Positions 39,914 to 51,900 of a stretch of DNA of 64,000 bases are shown here, in pieces (position 1 is the stretch's first letter; every line of letters starts with the position of its first letter). Position numbers and translations under genes: made by a program. Below the pieces are notes generated by a model that was not told the origin of the DNA, did not search any database, and saw only the letters and a program-made list of their open reading frames with translations. The stretch spans positions 162,098,437-162,162,436 of the forward strand of contig CM028379.1 in NCBI GenBank assembly GCA_013146195.2, given 5' to 3'. Source of the stretch: Codonopsis lanceolata. Its lineage: Eukaryota > Streptophyta > Magnoliopsida > Asterales > Campanulaceae.

Positions 39914-42900
39914 AAGCATCTAATTCGCCCTTGCTATCAAACTCCTATTGGAGAATATTGTTGCAATTCTGTCATAGCTTTTCTGATTCACTCTTTTTTT
40001 TTGTAAGTAATAATATATAAAACGGGGCGTCAAATCAAGTGACGCGTCCTTGTACATTATTTATACCAGCTCAATCAATATTACAGTCCTGTCATCTAGT
40101 TTGTTACTTCTAAGTCAACCGTTATTAATATCATACGATGCATGTCAGAACCCTGATCTGTTAGTTCAGTTGACATTCGCGATTTATCATATGTTTCTTG
40201 TGTACATACAGCACTTTAAGTATTGCTTGCTTTTGCACTCCCATAGGAGAAACTGCTTTTGCACTATATTCATAAAAGATTGTCAAAATCTTTCTGTATG
40301 ATCAGTTCTCTCTTATCTCATATCTCTAATGCATTTATATTTACAGGAATTACTACTCTTTGTAACTCATTATGTATGTTTTCTGAATATTTATGCAGTT
40401 ACTATGATGCATATAGAGGCGTTGTTGTATATTTCCGTGTAATTGATGGCACCATAAAGAAAGGGGATAGAATTTCTTTTATGGCCAGTAAAAAGGTATT
40501 AGAGTGCTTTAGTTTTCTTGCTTCTATCTTATAATAAGAGGCTTAGGGTCTATTCCTCGATTCTTGCACCAGCAACACCCATTTTGAGTGCGACAATCTC
40601 TTCTGCAGGATTATTATGCTGATGAAATTGGAGTTTTGTCACCCAATCAGTTGCAAGTGGATGAACTATATGCGGGTGAGGTAGATATACATCTTACTGA
40701 TTTGGTGCTACATGTGGTTATATTCTGTTTTTTTTTTTTTTTTTGGCTTTCAAATTTTCTTTGGTTGGTAGAAAGTGGAATTTGTTCAGTTTTGCTTTGT
40801 TTCTTCTTAGTTGTCATCGATCTGTGTCTTGTGGGCGGTGGGTGTGGATAACAATTTTTTTAGTGCCTTTGAGAACTCAAAAGCTTGCTTTGCTAGCTCA
40901 GTTGTCCAGGTTTTCCCTTTGTTTCACCCTAAGAAACCAAGGCTTTCACCTGGATTGAAGTATGATTTCTCCCCACAGTTATAACTGTGACGACCCAACC
41001 CTGATCCCGACGAGGAATCACGAGTCGGACCGTCCAAATAGAGACTACCAAAACAAGCAAGGACGAATTATTGAAACTGACGTGACACAACATTGTACGC
41101 GTAAAGCAACTCGGCACCAAAAGGCCGGAATAATTCAAAACTTTTAAAACCTGACACTACAGGCTAGAACCCAAACTACCCAGTTAATACTAGTTAACAC
41201 ACCTCTACGGCTAAACGTGCCGGAGGAACAACGTAAATAAAATAAGAGCTAATGGGATGCTCAACGGAAGACTATCTAACAACCTTCTTCAAAAGCGATC
41301 ACAGCTAGAGTAAACGAAACACCTCAATGGGAACTTCCCAGAGGCTTGGATCTAAGGAAAACAGAAGTGTTGGGAGTCAACGCTTCATGTGTTTTGTTGA
41401 GCTTTAGCTGGCGTGAATCAGATAATTTCGAATGCTTCGATAACGAGTGGTTGTCGGCATCGCAAACTCAGATAGAGTCGGAGTTTAGTGGGGAAGAGCA
41501 AGAGGGGCGCGAAGATACAAGGGAGGATAGTCAGACTCATTCTAATTCAACTAGCGGGACCATGGATTGCCGCTATGCAGAGTCGCATCCTACGCCTGTG
41601 CGAGATAGGGCTGAGGAGTTTTGGGTTGACTTGATGAAGGAACCCATCTATTTTACCCCTCTTAGGCTCTTACGACTATTCCTCCAGAATCGGTGAGTGT
41701 GGATAAGCTGCTGCATATTGGGTCGATGCAGGAGGTAGAAGAGGAGGAGGAGCCAATTAATATTCCCCAAGATTTTGTAGGGAGCGCTAAGGATGACAGG
41801 CCAGACGGGTGCATAGGATCTTCTTCACAATCTGTCCCGAAGGCAGATTTTTCCAGCGGGCACTGTGAAGAGGTTGAGCCACCAAGCTCCATGCAGAAAA
41901 GGGCTGCTGACAGGGATTGCTCTCCGAAAGTGGCTCCTTGTCTCAGTGAAGTGAACAGGTGGAAAGCCAGGAGGAGTCGCTGTCTGATCCGATTGATTGC
42001 ACTCCTTTCGCAATGGTGCATCCGGAGGAGTTGGAAGAAATGGAACTTATTTCTCATTTGGAGTCTACAGAGGACATCTCTTTGTGGGCAAGTAGGAGAG
42101 CTAAGGGGTTGGGGAGGTACCTGGTGGTGTCTTGTTTGGGATTTGAAGATAAAATCATGGAGCTTCTTTTGGATATAGAAAAGAATTGGAGATCGAAAAA
42201 GGACAATAGCAACAAGAAATCCAGTAAGGCAAGAGAAAGGGGAAAACGTGAGCTAAAGCAGTTATGTTGCAGTCTGAATTTCGATTTCCCAGGGAGGTTA
42301 GAGGGAGAGGGGAGAAGGAATAGGAACTTATCTGCATAAGGTTTCTCATGGAGTTACACATTGTTTCATGGAACATGTGGGGTCTAAATAATCGTGACAA
42401 GAGGATGGTAGTCAAGGCAGCTTTAAGAAGATATAAGCCTCATGTGGTGTGTTTGCAAGAAACAAAAATGGGAAGTATTTACAGAAGAGCAGTGAATAGC
42501 ATTGGAGGTGATAGGTGGTTTGACTGGAATTTCTTAGGGGCGAATGGGTCGGCAGGAGGCATTTTGATTATGTGGGATAGAAGGGTGGTGACAAAGTTGG
42601 CGGTTGAGTATGGGGTACACTCAGTGTCTTGTTTACTAAAGATAGTGGAGTCTGATAAAGGGTGGGTTTTTTCAGGGGTGTATGGTCCGTGTTCCGTAAA
42701 TGAGCGAGGTGGTTTGTGGGAGGAATTGAAGCTCATTAGATTGAAATGGAATGTTCCGTGGTGCATAGGGGGTGACTTCAATGTGGTTTGGTTTCCTCAA
42801 GAAACATCAGGCCCTTGCGGTTTCTATCGAGGAGTTTAATGATTTTATTAATGAGTTAGAGTTAGTAGATCTTCCATTATCGGGAGGAGACTTCACTTGG

Positions 42901-45900
42901 TTTAGAGATGGGGACAGGAATCAGTTCTCTCGAATAGATAGATTTCTTACTTCCTCGGACTGGGTCGTCTTTTTTAGTAGCTCTTCACACATTAGTCTCC
43001 CTAGAGTGGTTTCAGATCATGTTCCCCTGCTAGAATGCAATGGGATCTCGAAAGGAAAATCCCCCTTCAAATTCGAGAATATGTGGTTGAGGGCTCCGGG
43101 GTTTGTTGAGTGGGTTAAATTAAAGTGGGACTCGTATATCGTGGCTGGTAATCCCTTCTTCATCTTGGCTAGAAAACTGAAATTGCTCAAAGAAAACTTA
43201 AAGATTTGGAATAGAGAGGTTTTTGGGAGACTGGATGTCAAGATAAAGAAAGCTATGGAGGAGATCAGTGTGTTAGATTCGAAAGCAGGCTCGAGTGGAC
43301 TAAATGATGTAGAAGAGTTACGCCGGTCTGCAATTAGGAGTGAATTAGGGAGTCTCCTTCTTAAAGAAGAAATCTGCTGGAAACAAAAATCGCGAGTGCA
43401 GTGGCTTAAAGAAGGTGATCGGAATACTAAGTTTTTTCATAGGATGGCAAGCATGCATAAGTCTGCAAATCATATCAAGAATTTCACGGTTGAAGGGTCG
43501 TTGTTAGTAGACAAAAATGACATTAAGCAACGCATAGTGGATTTCTACTCTGGACTCTTTGAGGATCAGGGAGAGTGGTGACCAAAACTTGATGGAGGCT
43601 CTTTTAAAGCTTTAGAGCAGGAGGATAGTCTGCTTTTGGAAGCTGGTTTTTCTGAAGAAGTGATGGCAGCTTTGGGCAGTTTGAGTAGGGACAAATCCCC
43701 GGGTCCGGACGGCTTCACAATAGCGTTCATCTCTAGTTGCTCGGAGGTAATCAAATCAGAGGTAATGGAGGTATTTCAGCATTTTTCTGTCAATAAGGGA
43801 TTCGAGAAAAGATTCAACGCTTCATTCATCGTTCTGATTCCGAAGAAAAAAGGTGGGACTGATCTGAGAGACTTCAGGCCAATCAGTTTAGTTGGTAGCA
43901 TTTACAAACTGCTGGCCAGAGTTCTTACTCTCTGGTTGAGAAAGGTGATATTTAAAATTATATCGGAGTCCCAACTTGCTTTTATTGGAGGGAGGCAGAT
44001 CGTTGATGCTTCTTTCATTGCCAATGAAGCTCTTGATGCCAGGCTCAAAAGTGGCTGCCCGGGGCTGTTGTGTAAGTTGGACATCGAGAAGGCTTACGAT
44101 CACGTTAATTGGGATTTCCTTTTGTACTTGATGGGTAGAATGGGTTTTGGGGAGAAGTGGAGAAAATGGATCTATTTTTGTATCTCTACGGCTCGATTCG
44201 CAGTGTTGATTAATGGAGAATCCGCCGGATTCTTTGCTAGTTCGAAGGGATTACGCCAAGGAGATCCTCTATCTCCATTCCTGTTCATTATCGTTATGGA
44301 GGCTTTGAGTAGACCGATCGACAAGGCAGTTTTAGGGGGTTACATTCGAGGGTTTGAGGTGGGGAGGAGCGGAGATGAGGTTGTTTCGGTATCTCATATC
44401 CTCTTTGCAGACGATACTTTGGTTTTATGTGATGCTAAGGCCTCTCAGTTAGGATACCTTTGTCTTATATTGGTGTTCTTCCAAATGGTGTTAGGTCTTC
44501 GGGTTAATATAGCGAAGAGCGAGATTATTCTGGTTGGGGCGGTGGAGAACGCAGAACTTTTAGCCTCATGGTTTGGGTGCAAGATTGCTCAGCTTCCTTC
44601 TTATTTGGGCTTGCCTCTTGGAGCTCCATTTAAGAATAAATCCACCTGGTGTCCAGTCCGGGAGAGATTTGAAAGACGTTTGGCAGGTTGGAAAAAGCTG
44701 TTGTTATTGAAAGCGGGGCGTCTTACCCTTGTTAAAAGTACTTTGTCCAGCCCCCCTACATATTTCCTGTCTCTCTTAGTGATGCCTTCTTCGGTTTGTG
44801 ACAGTCTTGAAAGGTTGGAAAGGGACTTTTTGTGAGAAGGTTCGGGTGAGGCTTGAAAGTATCATCTTGTTAATTGGGACAAGGTTCGTGCTAATTGGAG
44901 AGGAGGTGGATTAGGGATCAAGAATTTGAAGTTTTCAATATTTCCTTGCTTGGCAAGTGGTTATGGAGGTACATGACAGATCGGGGCTGTTAATATGGGG
45001 AAGGTGTTAATATATGGACTCTGAACAGTGTTTCAACAGCATATGGGGTGGGGGTATGGAAAGGGATTCATTAGGGTTGGGAAGCTTTTGTGAGACATAC
45101 CTTTTTTGAAATAGGGAATGGGCCTTCTATCCGTTTTTGGAAAGACAGATGGTGTGGGGAGGTGGAGTTATGGAGACTGTTTCCCGATCTGTTCAATTTG
45201 GCTTCCGATAAAGACTGCTTGGTAAGCTCGATTCTTCAAATCCAGGGGAACACGGTGGTCTCGAACCCAACGTTCCTGAGATGTTTACAGGACTGGGATA
45301 TGATCCCTTGTGTGGAATTTTTTGAAATGTTAGATATGCAGCACGTGGGTAGAAATGGAGAGGACTCAGTTAGGTGGAAGGGAAACAAAGGCAGCATATT
45401 CTCCGTTAATTCCTTCTATTCCCGTCTGCTGACTCTTAGAAATAGTAGATTCCCTTGGAAGTTGCTGTGGAAGTCCAAAACTCCCAGTCGTGTAGGTTTC
45501 TTTGCTTGAGAGGCTTGTCATGGAGCCTTCTTAACTGAGACAACTTGCAGGCTCGTCGCAAGATCTACGTTAATTGGTGTTATATGTGCAAAAGGAGTGA
45601 TGAAAGTGTGGACCATTTGCTTAGTCACTGCCCCATGGCGACGGAATCATGGAATTGGATTTTTGGTCTGTTCGGAGTCGCCTGGGCCAGATCAGTTTTG
45701 GATTTATTCTTGAGCTGGTCACTATATGGAAGGAGTAGGAGAAATTCCCTTTGGGAGGTTGTCTCGTTGGCGGTTTGTTGGATCATTTGGTAGGAAAGGA
45801 ACATGAGGGCTTTTGATAACGAGGAAGGGACTGTAGAGAAGCTTAAAGATATTTGCTTGCGCACTATTTCTTCTTGGTGTCCTGTATTAGTGGATCTATC

Positions 45901-48900
45901 CCAGACTCGAAGACCTTCTCGGTGAAGTCTCTTTACTTGAAAGCTAGAGGATGGATTTACGTCAACCGGTGCTTCATGTGCAAAGAGGAGGAGGAAACTG
46001 TTGATCACTTGCTTCTTCACTGTTCAGTTGTTAGGGAGCTGTGGAGTTCCTTCTTCCTCCGTGCAGGTTTGTAGTGGGTTATGCCCAGACCAGTTGATAG
46101 CTTCTTAGTGGGTGAGAATCCTTCAACAGAAAAAGGAAAGAGAACAAATGGGCATCAATTCCTTTGGCTATTTGGTGGAATGTTTGGAAAGAGAGGAATA
46201 AAAGAGTTTTTGAAAACGAAGAAACTGATGTAGCCCGGATTAAGAGGGAGACGAATCAGTCCTTACAGCTCTGGAACGAAGACATTGACCCGGTAGAAGG
46301 GGATCTTTTGGTTAATATTACAGATAGTGTACAATTATTACTTATCAAAAAAGAAATAGTGAACTCCTTTCATCTTGAGTAGATCGAGATCTCGTGTTAT
46401 TGTTCTATATTGTACATAGGCTGCGTCACCTATTTTGACGCCCTTCGTATATAATACTTTTACTTATCAAAAAAAGGAAAACAAAAGGAAAAGGGGTAAG
46501 TCATAAAGACTTGTAAGCTACCAATATGCATGGCATGACTTAATGCAAGGCATACATCGCAAGATAACATATTTGTATATCAAGGTATAATCAAGTAAAA
46601 TCATATAAGCACATAGTTCACATATCCGAGATGCACGTTGTTTTCACATAGGTGATCAAAAGTAAATGGCATAAGAGTAGGATATGATATCGAACCGGTG
46701 CCGCTGCGTAGCTCTTGCAATACACGGTGTTAATTCTCAACGTGCCTGAGATACCGGTGATTGGTGTATCAAAGTACCGAGGTCTCTTCTCGGGAAAATA
46801 GACTTGCCAATACGTTCTCTGGGATACAACAAAGGGGCTACTTCCCTGCCGCGGCCACAATGGAGGGGTGTGTGCTAAAGCCCGGTACAACGATTCATTG
46901 CTACCACGAGTCCCATAACTTGTGATGGCAATGCATCGTCTCACGTATGACTCGACCAAATATACCAGCTGGACTCCAATGCAATACCAAGTAGATGTTT
47001 ACTCGTCTTTAAATCACATAGGTAATGAGCTCGACAAGAGCAAACTCGTCCATGTCAAGTAGGTGTATTACTCTACTACATATTCATGATCATGCACATT
47101 CTTGCTATAATCAAATAAAGCACATTAAAAGCTCAATTGAGTCTCAAAAGCATATATGTCAGCATGTATATCAAATCAACCAAAGTCTTGAAAGCTAGTA
47201 TTCTAGTCAAACGAACTACATACGTTGTAGGGATCAAATGTGGAGCCGGTATTGTTCCTTAGCTCCCTAATCTCGACTCGGTTGAGTCATTGCTATAAAC
47301 TCGACCAATTAGGGCTTGAATACTATATGCATTAGAAGTCCCTTTTCGATTCAATCCTAGCTAGGTTCTAAATCCCACAGAAACCCCTAGCAATACAAGT
47401 TCATGACTTCACAAATTGTGAAACCCTAGGTTGGCAAATTCCAAGGCAAACCCTAGATTAATTCATAACTTCATTAACATGGAATTTAAACCCTATTTAG
47501 AGTCTAATAACAAGGAATCCCAGCTCATAAAACACATAAAAATCTGTACAAAACCCATCACAAACCATTTCAACATGGAAACATGATCAAAGCATGATAG
47601 AACTCTTATCTAGCACGGATTCAACAAGAATAGTAGTCTATCATGTTTAGACAACCTAGCATGGCAAAGGGGATTAGTAGCTTACCTAGGCCCTTAAAAG
47701 GCTGGAGAAAAAGCAAAAAAAAGGTAGGGATTGTTGATCTACAAGTCAAGAGCTTTGATTCGGTGGTCTCGGATCTCAAATCGGGTCACCGAAGCTTCGG
47801 GAAACCCTCCAACACACACCAATCTCACCTTTGAGAACATACACAAGAGCTCACTCTCTAATGGCTGAAAATATTTGGAGAATGGGCTGGAGTTAGTGGA
47901 GATCTTAGTTAAAAAATATCTCCAAAGCTTATAGATGTGAGTGGGGCAAGTGCCACCACTCTATTTGCAACGCTCCTAGCCCGAAAGCCCGGTCCACTAC
48001 GTGTAACACACACACGCACTGAGCACACAACACCTTGGGTTATCGGCCAGCACAAGCCGCCCCAAAAATCCATGGATAATGTTGGTGCGTAGTAGTAGAG
48101 TATGACCACCTTATAAATGACACACAATTCCCACACCTACCCGATGTGGGATGGGGTCTTACAATCTCCCCCACTTAAATCCTTGACGTCCTCGTCAAGG
48201 TCGAACCGTATCCTGGGCGATGCAGGATTCAAGAGGTGGCTCTCACCTCCCGCGGTATAGCACTTTGGCCCGTACAACACTTTGTTATCACATTTCTGAT
48301 CGGGACCCGCTTTGATACCATTTGTAATACCTAGAGCCCGAAAGCCCGCTCCGCTACGTGTAGTCCGCACACTGGCCCACCAAGCACGCAACACCTTGAG
48401 TCATTAGGCCCACCACAAGCCGACCCAAAAATCCATAGATAATGTTGGTGCTTAGTAGTAGAGTGTAACCATCTTATAAATTTCACACAATTCCCACACC
48501 TACCCCGATGTGGGATAGGGGTACTATTGGTTGATCTTAAGTAGTCTTAAGCTAATTACTTGAGGACTTGGGGCTAAACCACTCCATTAGGCTTAATATA
48601 TGCTAATTAAGGTCTAACACAATGTTTAAGGTCAGGTTTGGTCGAAGTTAGTAAGGGTGCTAGAGTAATTTCCCTCATAAAATCAAAATCTCAAATTTAT
48701 GAAAATGCCGAGAATAAGTTTTTCAGTCAACTTTAAAAATGTGCCCGTACTGAAATACAAGTCTAAAAATTACACAAAATGTATGGTTAGAAAGCCCTAG
48801 AAGTCTAGTTTCTAACACACCAAACGGATCCGAATTTCAAGTTTTCTACACAAAGTTATGGCCAAATTACTACGGTCCGATCATGACATGCGAGAATACA

Positions 48901-51900
48901 CGAGTCAAACCGAAAATCGAACACGAGCGTGCAAAATTATACACAAAATAATTCCTAGTTAATCCCCGGGTCCCTTAGTCATTCAGGCTAAACCTAGGGT
49001 TAAAATAATACTAACCGAGTAAAACGACAATAAACACAACCTGTACGAACTCGTATGACAACACGGTAAAATTGCGATCCCATCGTGGCTATAAATATAC
49101 CAAGTCAAGGTAAATATGTCAAGCATACAATGGACAAAACCTATACATTCAACCATGTTACAATAATACTAAGGCTCTATAGACTTGGTTAAACTTCAAG
49201 AATGCTAAGGCTTTTATAGACTTAGGCAACACAACCAAATCAAGGCAAGCAAGTCCAACCTATTGTGTACATTCCTAGCATATCAAGCATAAGTATAGCA
49301 TGTTAAGCATATAAGAGTCAAGATAAACATATAAAGAGTTGGGGTTTTACAATAACATATTTTGACATCCTTGACTTCCACCTCGATCCACGAATATCAT
49401 CCCTTCTATGCCTTCAAAAAAATCTGCGAGCAAGCAGTAGCAAACTCAGGCCCCAAACTAGCCAGAAAATCTATATCAATAACAAGACGCTACTCAACTT
49501 ATGCCTGCATATGCTGAACATCAGCACTGATAGGGAGTAAATTAATTTATTTCCCAATCAACCATTTGTGAAATACCAAGTCCCACTCAAGCTGGAGCAT
49601 AGATGTCAATCATGACCATCTTGTTACAAACAAAATCAACTCTCAAAAGACTCACAAGGTAAACAAGAATTGCACTCTAACTTAAGACAATCAGAAAAAG
49701 TGAATAAACGCTTGGTTGAAACACCATCTACCCTCAATGGATTTCCATCTTCATCGTACTCACAAACAGTACCACCTAATATAACCAACCTGCCAAATCA
49801 GCCCTTCAAGTTGACCAGAAAATTACACAATCCAAAGGAACCAAACTAATCTGACCTGTTAGTTCTGCCCTGCAGACCAGCAACATCAAAATTAGCCAAA
49901 CCGTCAATCAGACCCTCCAACTTGACCAAACTGTCAAATGGAAAATCCCCAGATTAACCAACTTTAATATGACCTCTAACTCGACCACCTGTCAACTAGA
50001 GCACCAAACAAACGATTCCATTCAATTTTGTCTGAAAATAGACAGTCCTGATAATTCCATCAAAAAGCTTATAGTTCCATCCAATTCTATTGAAAGCTGA
50101 ACGGCTTCAGCAAGAAAGCCCCAAATCTCATTTAAATCAAACCCTATCCACAACACAATTCGAACCACAGCTCAATCCATAGTCCAAAAACTCAACATAT
50201 TCTGACCCACAATCTCATTCACATTAGGTCGTGATTGCATATAAAGTCGACAAAGCTACTGACATCAACTTGAGGCTTTGGATTCAAGTCTCAAGGAGTT
50301 GACCATGGAGTCAAGGGGGCACAGCGGAGCATGGAATCACATTTGCATCACTATATTGACTTACCTCTTTTATTGATTTTTTTTCTTTCAAATCTTTAGA
50401 CTTTGGTCTATGAAAGATTCTTGTTTAGACACATGTTTGTTGCATTATGGGTATGTTTCTAGGGTTGTTTGCATGATAGGTGAAAAGTGGACTTGATTCT
50501 CTTGTTCATTTATTCTTAAGTATGCTAGTCAAGTTTATGCTTTGCATTAGTCTTTATTTTTACTCATGGTGCCATTTTTTGAAAGCTAATGTGAATCATA
50601 ATGATCATTGTAGTTATGATATTGATGTTATGGATAACTTGAAGCCATGTTAATTATGATTGAAGCAAGCATGAGCATTGTAGCAATGAGGACATGATTT
50701 AGGCCATCTTTGGATTGTTTGAGCCTTTTTTACCAACCTTTTATATATTGGATAATTAGTGTCCCTTTTGAGCCTTACATATAAAATGGCATGTGCAAGA
50801 GCACGTATCGACCCTCATTCGACTTCGTTTTTATCACCTACATTGACTTATATTGTATGCTTATACAATATTGGCTAACCCTCCAAGAGAGGATGATTTG
50901 AAGTGAATGTCCAAATCCTTGTATCTTGAAGGGAGTGTTGTGCTTTAAGAGAGTTGAGCTTTGATTGTTATTGACGTTGGTTGGTTGAAATTATGTCGAA
51001 GTGTTTGTACACTAGTAGTATACAAACACATACTACTCAATGCTAAAGCTATTCACAAAATCCACAAAAGAATGACCCAAGAGAATGGATGTATTCTTCG
51101 TCTCCGACATAGTTGTCAAAGGCGAGAGGCGATGTGAGGCTGTAGCGCCTCATGTGTTCGAGGCGAGGCGATGTGCGCGAAGCGATGAAAAGGCGACGCC
51201 TTTGGCGCCTTTTTGAAAGGGGAGAGGCGGTGAAAAGGCGTGAAAGGCGCTCACTTCAGTTTTTTAACTTAAAAAAATATTTTTGAAACTATTTTTGGCT
51301 TTTTTTTGTATTTTTTAGAATTCAAAAAATAAATAAAAGGTGGAGTTGTCAAGATAGCACAATTTGGTCCGACATTCGTGTCTGCATGTGCGGGCACACG
51401 AGTAAGCCGGCCCAAGGCAAATTGGATCTAGATTCGCACCCCCCCTGGCGGGCGCGGGAGGGATAGTTCTTTCTATACAAGCTTACCCAACACAAGTGAG
51501 CCTTTGTATATAAACCATTCAAACCTTTCATATTTTTCCAATGTGGGATAACCCACTTCCAACACTTCCAATGTCATACTTTAAACCTCTATAACTTATT
51601 CATCTGAAATCCGAATTGGGCAAATAAATATAGTATTCTTATGTATTCATGGAGAAGAACATAATTCCACAATACCCTAGTCATTACATAAATGACTATA
51701 ATAAATTAGTGTCTCAAAGCCCCAATTTACTTCACTTAAAAACACTAGTTTTCCAACACTTAGTTTCATGTATTATGCTCACTTATAACATGTTTTGTTG
51801 ATATTTGTTAAGTTATATACTTATATGTATTTTTCCGTAGTATTTTTTCCGCGAGCGCCTTTTTAGCGCCTCGCCTCTCGCCTCAAATTTGGACCTATCG

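Larger units (their letters stand above)
41368..46473 (+). mobile_element. LINE C (L1-type), nearly full length, 14-bp TSD
   Basis: Flanked by AAGGAAAACAGAAG (41354-41367) and AAGGAAAACAAAAG (46474-46487). ORF1 remnant, then endonuclease, RT, zf-RVT and a 3' end with stem-loop GCGTCA...TGACGC (46423-46441) and TTACTTATCAAAAA. It has only a few frameshifts and stops, and is in sense with cpLEPA inside intron 10. Confidence 0.93.
40986..49351 (-). mobile_element. Solo LTR (about 2.7 kb own sequence), TSD ATAAC, split by a LINE and a TRIM
   Basis: Ends TGTGACGACCC and GGGGTTTTACA, flanked by ATAAC (40981-40985, 49352-49356). Own sequence is 40986-41367, about 46488-47965 and about 48523-49351. 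On the minus strand it begins TGTAAAACCCCAACTC, a start common in plant Ty3-gypsy LTRs, and has no internal domain, so a gypsy solo LTR is likely. It accounts for most of the growth of intron 10. Confidence 0.75.
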
